Assembly: GCA_015039365.1 (NCBI GenBank)
Contig: WION01000018.1
Span: 124,001-188,000, forward strand
Length of the DNA: 64,000 nucleotides
Origin: Amanita rubescens
Lineage: Eukaryota; Basidiomycota; Agaricomycetes; Agaricales; Amanitaceae
Direction of reading: 5' to 3'
Shown: piece by piece, positions 1 through 12,200 of the stretch
Numbering within the stretch: the first letter of the stretch is position 1
How the letters are laid out: each line of letters opens with the position of its first letter
Position numbers and translations under genes: made by a program
The notes under the pieces: generated by a model
Seen by the model: the letters and a program-made list of their open reading frames with translations, nothing else
Told to the model about the DNA's origin: nothing
Database searches by the model: none

Positions 1-254
1 GGGAGCCTCATTTTCATTTCATTCTGGAATCACTTCACTCCAAACTGTAACAGCAAATACTGACTCATGACACTCATGACATGGCAAGCAAGATCAAATA
101 GTGCATGGGCTGGGGACACTTCACTACTCTCATCATGGTATAAGGTTTGCCTCTGCCACCCTATATATTCTATAAAATAAGTAAATGGCCTCAGATATGC
201 CACACAAAGCAGTGGCCCACAGCACCAAGTTCCAGGGATTGTTTCTGGTACATA

Positions 255-473
255 CAGTGACTCAAAAAAGTGATTCAATGTTTGGTGCTTTTTGACTGTC
301 TATGGAATAACAGGACAACAAAGACAAATAAGGGTAAATGTCAGGGACAGAAATGATGCTATTACATCAGGGCTACACACCAATAAAAAAATTATGTAAT
401 AAGGCACAATATCCATGGAGATATAGGCAATACAATCTGATGACTCATTGAATCACTTTTTTGAGTGTGTATG
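255..473 (+). repeat. Left terminal inverted repeat of the Tc1-like element
   Basis: This repeat matches the reverse complement of 2055-2273 almost perfectly. It is itself bounded by an inverted pair of short motifs: the outer end reads CTCAAAAAAGTGATTCAATG, and the inner end (about 446-466) carries its reverse complement. The two motifs are plausible transposase-binding sites. Their inverted arrangement differs from the direct repeats of the IR/DR group (Sleeping Beauty type). Confidence 0.9.
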
Positions 474-497
474 AGAAATATGGGAATTGATCATTAT

Positions 498-949
498 TGT
501 TACGAACTCGTTAATCTCAACTTAAGTTGCAACGGCAACTCTAGTCACGATTACAAGTCTTAAGTCAAACGTTAAGATTATAAGTTCAATACTAAGTCAA
601 GGCGTTGACTTAGGATCTGAGGACGATTGTGGTAGATGAGTTAAGAGTACGGTTATATTGCCAGACGACAATAAACAGCTAAGTCGAACTTAGGGTTCGA
701 CTCTAGAATACATGTGGTACTTATACTAGCAAGTACAATGGGACGTACTAATTAATGTATAAAGGTAAGTACGAAAGTATGTATAAGGACGGCGTCATAT
801 GTGGAATAAGGGGAGTGGTATAAAAGAGAACGAGTTAGTCCGTATGAATTGAGCATAAGGGGTGAGACGGATAAGGTATGCATAAAGAAAATAAACATGT
901 CCGACGTGTCATGTAAGCATAATGCGGGAGTCCGTACCGTGTTGTAACA
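498..949 (+). repeat. Solo LTR of a retrotransposon, CpG-rich, with target duplication ATTAT
   Basis: The unit starts TGTTAC and ends GTAACA, the perfect inverted ends of an LTR. It is flanked by the five-base duplication ATTAT (493-497 and 950-954). Removing it rejoins the left arm of the Tc1 element into the same sequence as the right arm, so it landed in an already existing element. No internal retroelement code is present, so it is a solo LTR left by recombination. It holds about 23 CpG, whereas the surrounding kilobases hold only a handful, which implies a recent insertion. The Ty3/gypsy versus Copia class is not determined. Confidence 0.92.
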
Positions 950-954
950 ATTAT

Positions 955-1925
955 AGTACTTTGTATTGCCCTCCTTCACTTTTATCACTGCTTCCACTCT
1001 TCTAGGCATGCTTTCAATCAATCTCTGATACATCTCTGTCTCTATGTCATTCCACACCTCTGCCTCTCTCTCCTAAACCTGCCAAACTCCCTTTGCTGGT
1101 ATTTATGACTGGTACAACTGTGGTTTGTAGACTTGAGGTCTGAAAACTATGGAGGGTGGTCCAGAAGAGTGATATTGCCCCCTTCCATCCAGTTTTGGCC
1201 TTTCCAGAGGTGTGCTTGGGGTCATTATCATGCTGAAAAATGCACTCATTATGAGAAACTCCACATTCTTCCAAGCTAGGTAGTATGTGGTGGTCCAAAA
1301 TGTCCACAGACAAGTCAGAATGCATCCTCCCCTCAACCTCTGCAAGTTTCCCAATACAATTCTAGCCCATACACCCCTACACCATGATGTTCCCACCTTA
1401 CACATTTCCACTGTTTCCTCAACCCCCTTCAATCAGCCCCTCCACCACCTATTTCCACACCCACTACTTCCCATATGACCCTGAACTATTGGTCCTAGTC
1501 TCATCTGACCACATTACCCTCTTCCAGTCCTCCACAGTCCACTCCACTGACTTTTCTCATCCACAGTAGTGAGCAATGACTTTTTCTTCTTTGTCACAGC
1601 CTTGAATGGGTGCTACTTTAGCACAGTTTTGGCTGGTTGTGAGGGGACTGGATGGGGGATGATGGTGCTAATGTGTTTGGTGACCTGAACTGCATTGGCA
1701 GCCATGCCAGTGGTGATTTTTGTGAGGATTGTTGATTATCTGTCAGGGATGGCTTGGAAGGATGATGAGTAGAAGAAATTTGTCAGTCATGAGAATGTTC
1801 CCAAAGGACTCTGGACACAATAGATCTGCCAATACCAGGTTTGGAGGCAATCTGAGATGTATTGATAGCATGTCAGTATAAAACACCAGCAAAAAGAGTT
1901 TTACAGATTCAGGAGAGAATGGCAC
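955..1925 (-). pseudogene. Tc1-type transposase remnant
   Basis: Read on the minus strand in shifting frames, this holds pieces of a Tc1/mariner transposase in the right order. A helix-turn-helix segment containing IASKPGIGRSIVSRVLWEH lies near 1795-1870. The DDE-domain motif FQHDNDPKHTS lies near 1210-1245. A C-terminal stretch with RLIESMPRRVEAVIK ends near 960. There are several stops and frameshifts, and the first 30-40 residues are absent. The DDE family cuts and pastes DNA at TA sites; this copy cannot do so. The low CpG content indicates decay by deamination of methylated cytosine. Confidence 0.85.
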
Positions 1926-2032
1926 ATGTGTGGGATGACATAGAGCCAGAAATGTGTCATAGATTGATTGAAAGTATGCCTGGGAGGTTGGAAGCAGTGA
2001 TCAAGGCCATGGGGAGCAATACAAAGTACTAG
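1915..2032 (+). pseudogene. Second C-terminal fragment of the same transposase, opposite strand
   Basis: The plus strand encodes about 38 residues including HRLIESMPGRLEAVIKA and then a stop, clearly homologous to the C-terminus read on the minus strand at about 955-1060. No upstream transposase code is joined to it on this strand. It marks the right arm as a copy of the left arm's inner part, so the element has two 3-prime ends and no proper 5-prime end. Confidence 0.85.
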
Positions 2033-2054
2033 AATGACCAGTTTCTATATTTTT

Positions 2055-2273
2055 CATACACACTCAAAAAAGTGATTCAATGAGTCATCAGATTGCATTG
2101 CCTATATCTCCATGGGTATTGTGCCTTATTACATAATTTTTTTATTGGTGTGTAGCCCTGATGTAATAGCATCATTTCTGTCCCTGACATTTACCCTTAT
2201 TTGTCTTTGTTGTCCTGTTATTCCATAGACAGTCAAAAAGCGCCAAACATTGAATCACTTTTTTGAGTCACTG
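2055..2273 (-). repeat. Right terminal inverted repeat of the Tc1-like element
   Basis: Inverted copy of 255-473, ending CTG just before the TA target duplication. Similarity to the left arm continues inward past the repeat into the transposase C-terminal code (about 1915-2055), skipping only the solo LTR present in the left arm. Confidence 0.9.
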
Positions 2274-2275
2274 TA

Positions 2276-3728
2276 CATACATATATCCTTGGCAGCTACT
2301 TTGGCTTCCAAGTGGATGGTTCTCAACCCCAAAATACTTGGGACTACAGATACTGGTCATCAGTCATCTGCCCCTGGAGGGGTACCTCTTCCCCACCACA
2401 TTACAGGTTTTGTCATAAACAGTATAGTGTCTGCTAAAGGTTGACATGAGCAATCCACACTAACTCTTTTCTTCTACAGCAAGCGCTAGGCAGGGAGAGT
2501 CTGTCCACGTGTTCATTGATGGACAAAACAAGCTTCATCTAGATATCTCTGAAGGTCTGAGGAAGCTCAGAGTGTGTCAAAATTGAAGTAAGTACTGCCT
2601 AAATCTGATGGCATATTCTCCTGTTCTTTACTAAGGCTTATGTATAATAAGATTTAAACTTAAGAAACAAAGTGATGTCTATTTATCTCTCAACAGGACA
2701 GTCTCCTACATGCTGACATGACTCATACTAGTCCCACATCAGATGTCCACACAGCTCATATGCATATGAAGGAGCTGACAATGCCTGTATTCCCGCCTGC
2801 CATACCATTTATTTGGTTTGTCTTGGGCACTGTAGCAAGGGCTTAATCTGAGGACTGCACTGCAGCCATTGCACCATTAGCAACACCCATTGTGCAAGGA
2901 TGCCAATATCTGGCAGTAGCATTATCTGGGTGGACATGTTAACTGATATCAGACACTACTAAAATAGCAAAATATAAAAATATAACTTATAAATTTGTAG
3001 GGAAGTAAATATTCTTGATTATAGTTTGCTAGTAGCAACTAATCTACTAACCTGTTAAGCTAGTAAGTTAGCAAATGGCTTGCTAGAAAGGACCTCTTAG
3101 CATAATAAAATTTTAGTTATTTTATTATCTTAAATATATACAATGAAAATTCAATAACTATTATTATTAAAAATATGTATGTTTAAATTATGTTGAATAT
3201 TGAATATGAGATACTCATCGTGTGAGGATGCCAATATCCCCTGCTGGATTGGCCAGGTGTGACAAAGATTGGCTAGTAGCCCTAGGCATTGTTGGGGGTA
3301 TACCACTGTCATTCCCTATGTGTCCTAGCAGTGGACAGTTCAGGGATCATCAGGGTATACACCTGTCATTCCCTAGCTAGCCCTGACACAAATGTAATTT
3401 AGAGGTTCAGGACCATTGTGGACTAACACAAGGCAATGGTCACACCAAGAATAGTCTTACAGTACACTACCTAAGATACACCAAGCTAAGTTGATCACAT
3501 TGATCTCCATCTACATATAATGCATCCATGCTAAGAGTGCTTGACAAATAGACTAAGTCCAACAGACAAGTCAAACAATAGGTGAATGAATAAGCTAAGT
3601 AATAAGATGACTAGAAGAAGTCTTATACTTGAGAGTGATAATGAACAGAGTATGAAGCAATGTTCTTAGGCAAGATGAGGTGATATTGAGAGGCAGCTCT
3701 GCTAGACAACTGAACTGGCAACTAAGTC
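2276..3728. other. CpG-depleted AT-rich repeat DNA, no gene
   Basis: No conserved open frame is seen. CpG is almost absent (scattered single sites near 2480, 2506, 2793 and 3219) while TG and CA are common. This is the footprint of long-term cytosine methylation, so the tract is probably old transposon material decayed beyond recognition. Confidence 0.6.
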
Positions 3729-4038
3729 AAACTTAGGGTTCAACTCTACAAGTACAGTGGCTTATATATTACAATTATACATGTGGGGAAACATAGCCTG
3801 TATCATAAATGGAACAAGGGCAATAGCATATATAGACAAAACAAGGGATCATATGTGTGTGGACAAGGAGTTGGGCATAGGGGAAGTGGAATGGGTATAG
3901 TGAGGGAACAAGGTAGTTCCATATGTGGTGAACATAATGGGGAGGCAATGAATGGGGTAGGTATATATACAAAAAGTAAGCATGTCTGATGTTTCATGTA
4001 TTCATAATGTAGGAGTCCTGTATCATGTGTTTGTAACA
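3729..4038 (+). repeat. Relict LTR related to the solo LTR at 498-949
   Basis: Several blocks match the 3-prime two-thirds of the young LTR, including a shared stretch around AACTTAGGGTTC and the end GTAACA at 4038. Nearly every CpG of the young copy is TG or CA here, and I count no CpG in about 310 bases. The start of the relict is not clear, so only the recognisable part is given. Confidence 0.7.
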
Positions 4039-4361
4039 TTATCCTCCATTCATTCCTTCTATATAGGCACAGATGGAAGAAAGAAAAAAAGAATGGACAG
4101 AGGAGTGTAGTGGTATGCAGGTTCAGAAGGAGTGTGCTAGTTGGTAGGAAAATTATGGGCAGTATCATCACAGTAAAGGACTAGAGTAGTAAAAGAAATG
4201 TTACTTGGGAGAGAGCAAAATTGATTCTCAAAGGATGGATGCAACAAACCTAGCAAAGCGACATTATGAAACTTCATTTCATGTTCATCCTAGTAATCCT
4301 AGTAAGGCCACTCTACACACAAGCCTTAATCTTTCTGGATACATAAGGGGTACACATTCTA

Positions 4362-6554
<2,193 letters not shown>

Positions 6555-6784
6555 TTTTCTAAGGAATAGAAGAGAGGTATTCGAGCGAGACAACGAAGAT
6601 GACGATAAGAGAGGGCGTATGGCCGGCAAAAGCCTTCGCATTCGTCTGTTGAGAAACCCGTGATCGAGGAAAATCGATTCGGATATCTCCGAAACCAGTT
6701 CGTGGTCACTGATGGCAGGGTAGATTGTTGGTGTTAAACTCTGTTCTAGCTGCAATACCGACGCTCTATGTTTGACCGCACCGG

Positions 6785-7860
6785 CGAGAAGTATAAACCA
6801 CTGCAGTATTGATTTGTGTCACCGGTGATAACGGTCGCTTCGTCTACTGTCTGGCTTGCACGGGACTCTGCATCTGAAACTTTAGTCGCATTAAAGGTTC
6901 TTTCTGTAGACAAATCATCTAAGCCAAAGGACGAGATTGCAAAGCTTTCCGTTTCTCTTAAACTCGATGCGTTGATCGCTTCCACACATAATGCTACTCG
7001 CGATAGTATTCAGACCATTAAGGATTCCTTTACAGTGGAAGGGCCTAATGAGACGCATCTATGTCTTGTTTCTAAACTTGCTGGATCGTGCATGCTATGT
7101 CTTAGGCTTGAAGGAAACCGGCGGCTCCGCGGCGATCTGGCCAAGGAAAGTGGCAAAGCAAACTGCTGCAGTGCTGGAGCTTATGCTTTCTGAAGGAGGT
7201 ACGTCAGATTTGTATTGCATGATAACACTTCATTGACTCTCGTCAGATTAACGTCGTACAACAAACCATCGACCAATCCCCATCCGTGTCGAAACCCTCG
7301 ACGGGACTCGTCTCTCTATCCCACCACTGCCCTTTTTGGAAGAAAACATCATCGTAACCGACTTCGGCCAGTCCTTCGACACAAAACACCCGCCAAAAGA
7401 TTACGGACTAACTACAACAATATATTACTTTCCTCCGGAAGCTCTCTTCGATCATAAATTCAACTTTGCTTCTGACGTATGGGTGTTGGTATGCACAATC
7501 TTTGAGATTCGCGCGGGATGCTCCCTCATGAACTCATATCTTGCTGATGATGCCACGGTGGTGCGAGATGCAGTTGGACTGCTGGGAAGGCTGCCAGAGC
7601 CCTGTGGAGCGCCTTTAAGAAGCGCGATGTGTGGTTTGAGGAAAACGGTGAACCAAAGCCCACGATGATTAAAAGCTCTATCTGATGGGTTACGGCAGAT
7701 TGGAGAGGGGGACGAGCTGCCGAGGGTTGATGAAGGACGTATGATTGAGGCCGTTGGGACGCCACTCGAGGAAGAGGTGGTTTGAGTAAACTGCTTCTGG
7801 GCAGTGAATGGTACAAGGCTTATCGCGAAGCACATGTAGCCAATGTATGGATGGCCTAGG
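6785..7860 (+). pseudogene. SRPK-like serine/threonine kinase remnant
   Basis: The plus strand holds, in order but in different frames, a Gly-loop piece (STVWLARDS), the VALKVL lysine region, and the segment around 7120-7200 ending ELMLSEG. These are followed by ENIIVTDFGQSF (DFG magnesium motif), KDYGLTT, and the helix region FNFASDVWVLVCTIFEIRAG. The family is the fungal SR-protein-kinase-like group. At least one frameshift splits the region near 7135, and others follow. I cannot find the HGD catalytic loop expected around 7200-7260. Reading breaks near 7600 and again near 7785. It cannot make a working kinase. Confidence 0.8.
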
Positions 7861-7984
7861 GAGTTGAAATGGCCATACGTTCACCGCAATCTCTTAATTC
7901 TGCTTCTATATGTGAATGAACTATTGTATCATCACATGTATGTATCCTAGTTCTCTTGCATGAAGAAAAGAAAAGGCCGGGTCA

Positions 7985-8815
7985 CTGTCTAATCCATCTC
8001 ACTGGGACTACCCTGCTTCTGTTTACGCGCGACGGCTTCGTCTTGGTTAAGAGTAAAGGGCAGAGCTTCCCGCAAAGAGTTGTTGGATTTTCGAGCGGAC
8101 GGCAGGGACACGTGTCGTGCCACCGACGAGACCGAGTCGAGTTGCTCGAGGGTGAGACCGCTGTCTGCGGTGGCCCGGTGGATGACAGGTTCAATGCGTT
8201 CGAAGACTTCGGAGGCGAGTGGTTCTAGTTGGTCTCGTGCGGCGTCAATGTCGTTCATGATGGATTCAACAGAGAGCTGGGATTCGGAGTTGGCAGACAG
8301 AACCTTTTTGAGCTTTTCGCAGGTAGCAGAGAGACGGAAAGTATTTTGTATTTTGATTGGAACTCTGCGGAAAAGTGACTGAGGGCGTAATCTATGTCTC
8401 TTCCGCCCAGATTGCGGTCATATGCGGTTGATTTGACGTCTAGACGGCCTTCGGAGCAGGCGAAGATGGAGGCTGAAAAACTGCGTCGACGAAAGCGACG
8501 TGGCGAGGGTTTTCTGGTTCCGGGAGGTTCCGTAGCCGAGAGCGACGGCTGTAGTGTCATTAATGAGACGGAGGCAGTTGAGACCAGCGACGACGGCGAC
8601 GACGGCGAGAAGGCGCGAGCTGACATCAGAGTACCAGCCAGGGACGGCGGTGATGCCTGTCTTGAGTTCTCTGGCAGCGGTGTCACGCAGCCCGCCGAGA
8701 TACACGCCTGCGAGCTGGGTGGTGGAAAAGACCTGGTGCTCGGAGTGATCAGAGCGTTCCCGGACGCCAACCGTGTGCCATTGTTGGTGCTGAGGCCCAG
8801 TGAGCGTTGTAAATT
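7985..8815 (-). pseudogene. Hsp110 (Sse1-type) chaperone fragment
   Basis: The minus strand encodes an inner part of the Hsp110 nucleotide-binding domain: YLGGLRDTAARELK, AVPGWYSD, LRLINDTTAVALGYG, VKSTAYDRNLGGRDIDYAL, then MNDIDAARDQLEPLASEVFE and LPFTLNQDEAVAR. Hsp110 is the nucleotide exchange factor of cytosolic Hsp70. Both ends of the gene are missing. The reading frame changes through small deletions, for example about nine codons lost after KYKI and about four bases near the VGG loop. Loss by deletion distinguishes this from the insertion-only frameshifts at 27-39 kb. It is a dead fragment; an intact copy presumably lies elsewhere. Confidence 0.85.
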
Positions 8816-8939
8816 AGCGATGAATAACGATTGTCAACAAGTAACTCTTACCATGTATCGCACCCTGCAGCGATTGGATTGCGCACATGTTTGTTGCCTT
8901 AACAAAGGTTGTGCACATTCGCTTCAACGTAAAGCGTTA

Positions 8940-9285
8940 TACAATGCTTGCGGTCGCTCAATAGACGAATTCGAAGGATTCACGTGCGGCAAGGAGTTTT
9001 ACATGAATTATCCGATGGAGCAGAAGAAGGAACGTCTACCGTCCACAGCAGCGAGACTCGGATCTCGGTCTCGACCGTCCATCACGTTCATTACCGACTC
9101 GAACGGTGACTAGTGAGTGACTCGTCGGTCCATATTTACACATAACACTTACCATCAGAATCTAAGAGATCCCGGGCGTGGTTGTCAAAGATGTATTATT
9201 GTTCCCCGCCATGGAATCAAACAGAACAACCGGCGGCGTCAGGAGGCGCGATTTTATCTCCTTCAGGACAGGTGTGTAATACAGC
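8940..9285 (+). pseudogene. Inverted partial copy of the lysyl-tRNA synthetase 3-prime end
   Basis: The plus strand resembles the last exons of the intact synthetase gene at 4362-4921. Shared pieces are EFEGFTCGKEF, a degraded motif 3 (GLGLDRP, a frameshift, then TFITDSN), VLLFPAM and the end AASGG with SPSGQV. Between TDSN and VLLFPAM it retains sequence matching the last intron of the functional gene (for example GTCCATATTT and CCATCAGAATCT). It is therefore a genomic duplication, not a retrocopy. It is inverted relative to its source, and premature stops abolish coding. Confidence 0.88.
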
Positions 9286-12200
9286 AGGCTTGACATCTAT
9301 ACTGTCCATTCCAAAAGCGCTGCACGTAGTACCCCTTATATTTTTTGTCTGTGGAGCAGTCCAACTAGGTTCAAATTTATTTACATCGTGTTCAACACTG
9401 ACACCTTCCCAGGTTTCTTGAATGCAGTCATCCTTCGAAAACGACTACGTGCCCTCCCCAGGAACCAGTTCATTCATTCATTGGTACCTGCTAGTTTGTC
9501 TGGTCGCCGGCCTTATCCCCGATCAAAGACCGGTAAAATGGCGAATATTCCGAAACTTGGAAACGCAACTGCGCTGCATCCATATACTTGATTTCGTGCA
9601 TTGAACGGACCTGTGGTTCCACCAGAGAAATATCCATGCGAAAGAGTAGCGTAACACTAAGGTATCAAACAGGCCATTACCTTGACAGAATAGCAATGTT
9701 CACGAGTCCAGACAACACCGCCGCGGTGGTTAAAATTCCAACTTGCCGGCAACAAACGATGGAACAAATGTCAATCAAGATTCAAGCTCCATTCTGGGGA
9801 CTTCAAATTTTAGGGGTACAGGCAAACTCGCAGTTTGATGTACGAGAAGATGTTATGTATTTTTGGATGAAGAAGCATTTTCTAAGATAAACTCCACATC
9901 ACTTACGGATCGTCAAATCCATCAGACACATATCTAGAATGATATTTCTTCTCGAACCTCCTCGCCGTTGATGAAGGCTTACAAAGGCTCGCATCCATTT
10001 TCGTCTTTATGTTAACGACTCTTCATCTTCTTTTTCTTGCTCTTTTGATAAGGAACGGTTCATCGGTGTATCTCGGCCTGTCTATCAAACTCATGATCGT
10101 TGATCGGCATTGCGTCCAGATGCTATGTGGCGTCGTCGCCACGGGCAGTTTCGGTTTTCCAGATCCGACCGACATATCTCAACCTTCATGTCTTCCTATG
10201 GTCGCTCCTTCCTACGGGTCACATTAGCGTGGTGACATACATGGACAATGCGCGTCACGTAGTATTCCACCTATTGACTGAGCCACAGCTCCGTCCAAGT
10301 GACCAACCCATTGATTATTGGCGGGTGGCTATCTAGCCGATCCGAACGAACTTGATAATAATAGCCCTCAAGGTTCCAATCATCCAGAGAGGTACGTAAT
10401 GCACATCTTAAGTATCCTTCCCAGTGTCAACATCAATGAGGCCTATAATAAAGTCATTATTGATGGCGTGATAGACTTCAACCCTATAGTTAGCGCGGGA
10501 CATCCTTCAAGGCGCCAAATCCGATGCTACCACATTGCTTGTGCAAGTTCGAATATATACTTGTATCGAAACCAATATCAGTTGACAAAGCCTCCTGGCC
10601 AGTTTTGGCTCTGCGCTTCATCATTTAACAACTGACGTGATTAGGCGGTTGACCTTGCTATACTACTAAACGGCGGTGCTACAGCTTGAACCCTTGCAAA
10701 AAGACAGCAAGTTATCTATGGTTCCCTCTTAACTCACACAATTGCAGACCAAGTGCACGAAATTATCTGGTCAGTTCACATCTGTAGATGGCATGTCGCC
10801 CATAACTTCGGGCCTTGATCACAAGTCAGTATGACTCTTGATTTTATTGCGAGTGACTTACCTATTCACAATTTAGGGGTGGGTGCTCATGTTCAAGGGT
10901 TCAAAAGTACCAGATGTTCGCTATTATCGCGTGCAATCTAAACTCGAAGGTGCCAGTCGGTCTCTTGTCAGGCAATTCCCATTACTACCCGATAACGGAG
11001 TGAAATTACCCTCCCCTGTCAGTGCTGTCACTTACCGCTGCATTTTCCTCCCACGCGAACTGACCAATCTGAAAGGAAACGTGCTTCGAAGACGTCTGAC
11101 ATTCGTGATTTAATATATTCAAACCATGAAAGATAGTGGCACCATATAGCCGTGATAGATGAAGTTGATATTGCTAGCCTCACTTTATGTCAATTTCAAT
11201 GCAAGTCCCACATCTCTTTGCGAACTGCAACCAATACAATTGAAAATATATAGGGATAGATCGATTTACCCACGGATTTCTTTCGCGAACATCCCAGTCC
11301 CCAGTTCTGCAAAAGTTTATTTCGTACTTGATCTGTGAGTGGCTGATACGAATTCTTCTATAGGTCTGCTGAGAAAGATCACTGGGAAAAAAAGCCAGCC
11401 CTCCAATATCCGTTGAGGGGTGGGTCAGAAAACTGATCTAGCGATGAATTCGTGAGTAAAGATAAGATGGATTCCAGGCACGTCCTTGACAAGCGCGTAG
11501 AAAGTTCGCACACTGCATATGCCGTGCAATGTCGAATGTTCAGAGCGCGTGAATACTGCGAGACAAGTGAGGACAAGTGTCGAACATATCTTTTCTCCCA
11601 TGGACCTATCGGTCTTTGCCGGTGCATTTACAGCAGTCTCAGGTCCCATGTACGTTTCCATACTTTTAATATCACTTGTAATCATGTCGGCTTCTAGTCA
11701 ATACCACGTAACGAGATGGAGAATTAATCGCGGAGATTAGGGTGCATCTGATCAGTGCCCTCGGTTTTTCTATGGTCATAATTTCGCGTAGGTGGTCGTG
11801 TGTTGTCATCACTAGCTGCCCTATCAACGCTCCAGACAGAACAAGAAATGCGATGCACTATTGAGAAATAGTTCAATTCCTATCTTTTATGCTGGGGAGT
11901 CATCTTCGGCAATTGCCTGCGCGATGATGGAACAGGCCGCGCAATGTTTCAAGTCATCGCGTCTATTTCTCGACATGCACGCGCCACATACCCACCACTA
12001 TCAAACACATCCCATAAACGGCTTCCCCGTCACTAATATCCGAGGAGAACATCATCAGGGCGTTGGCAACGTTAATCTATCGTCCAAAGCTGGTATACGC
12101 TTCAGTGCCAAGCAGTCAGGACTCACCGCCAGCATGCGAATTTGGCAGGTGTCAATCTCATACGAAAGGGGCAATCAGATCAAACAGATAATTATAACAT

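Larger units (their letters stand above)
255..2273. mobile_element. Decayed Tc1/mariner-like DNA transposon with a nested solo LTR
   Basis: The element begins CAGTGACTC and ends GAGTCACTG, and is flanked on both sides by TA (253-254 and 2274-2275), the target duplication typical of Tc1/mariner elements. Its ends are inverted repeats of about 219 bases that differ at only about three positions, all transitions. Inside lies a broken Tc1-type transposase on the minus strand and a second copy of only its C-terminal end on the plus strand. A solo LTR (498-949) has inserted into it. Both ends carry the transposase C-terminal side, so this is a rearranged, partly palindromic copy rather than a normal element. 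The transposase is dead; movement would need a transposase supplied in trans. The interior is almost free of CpG, as expected for an old methylated repeat. Confidence 0.9.

Noticed and set aside
1..253. Open frame of about 82 codons on the minus strand starting inside the left terminal repeat
   Set aside because: It begins in the repeat itself (the same start appears in the right repeat) and has no family motif; CpG loss shows decayed repeat DNA.
9182..9421. Apparent short protein on the plus strand
   Set aside because: Its first part is the broken tail of lysyl-tRNA synthetase in the wrong frame.
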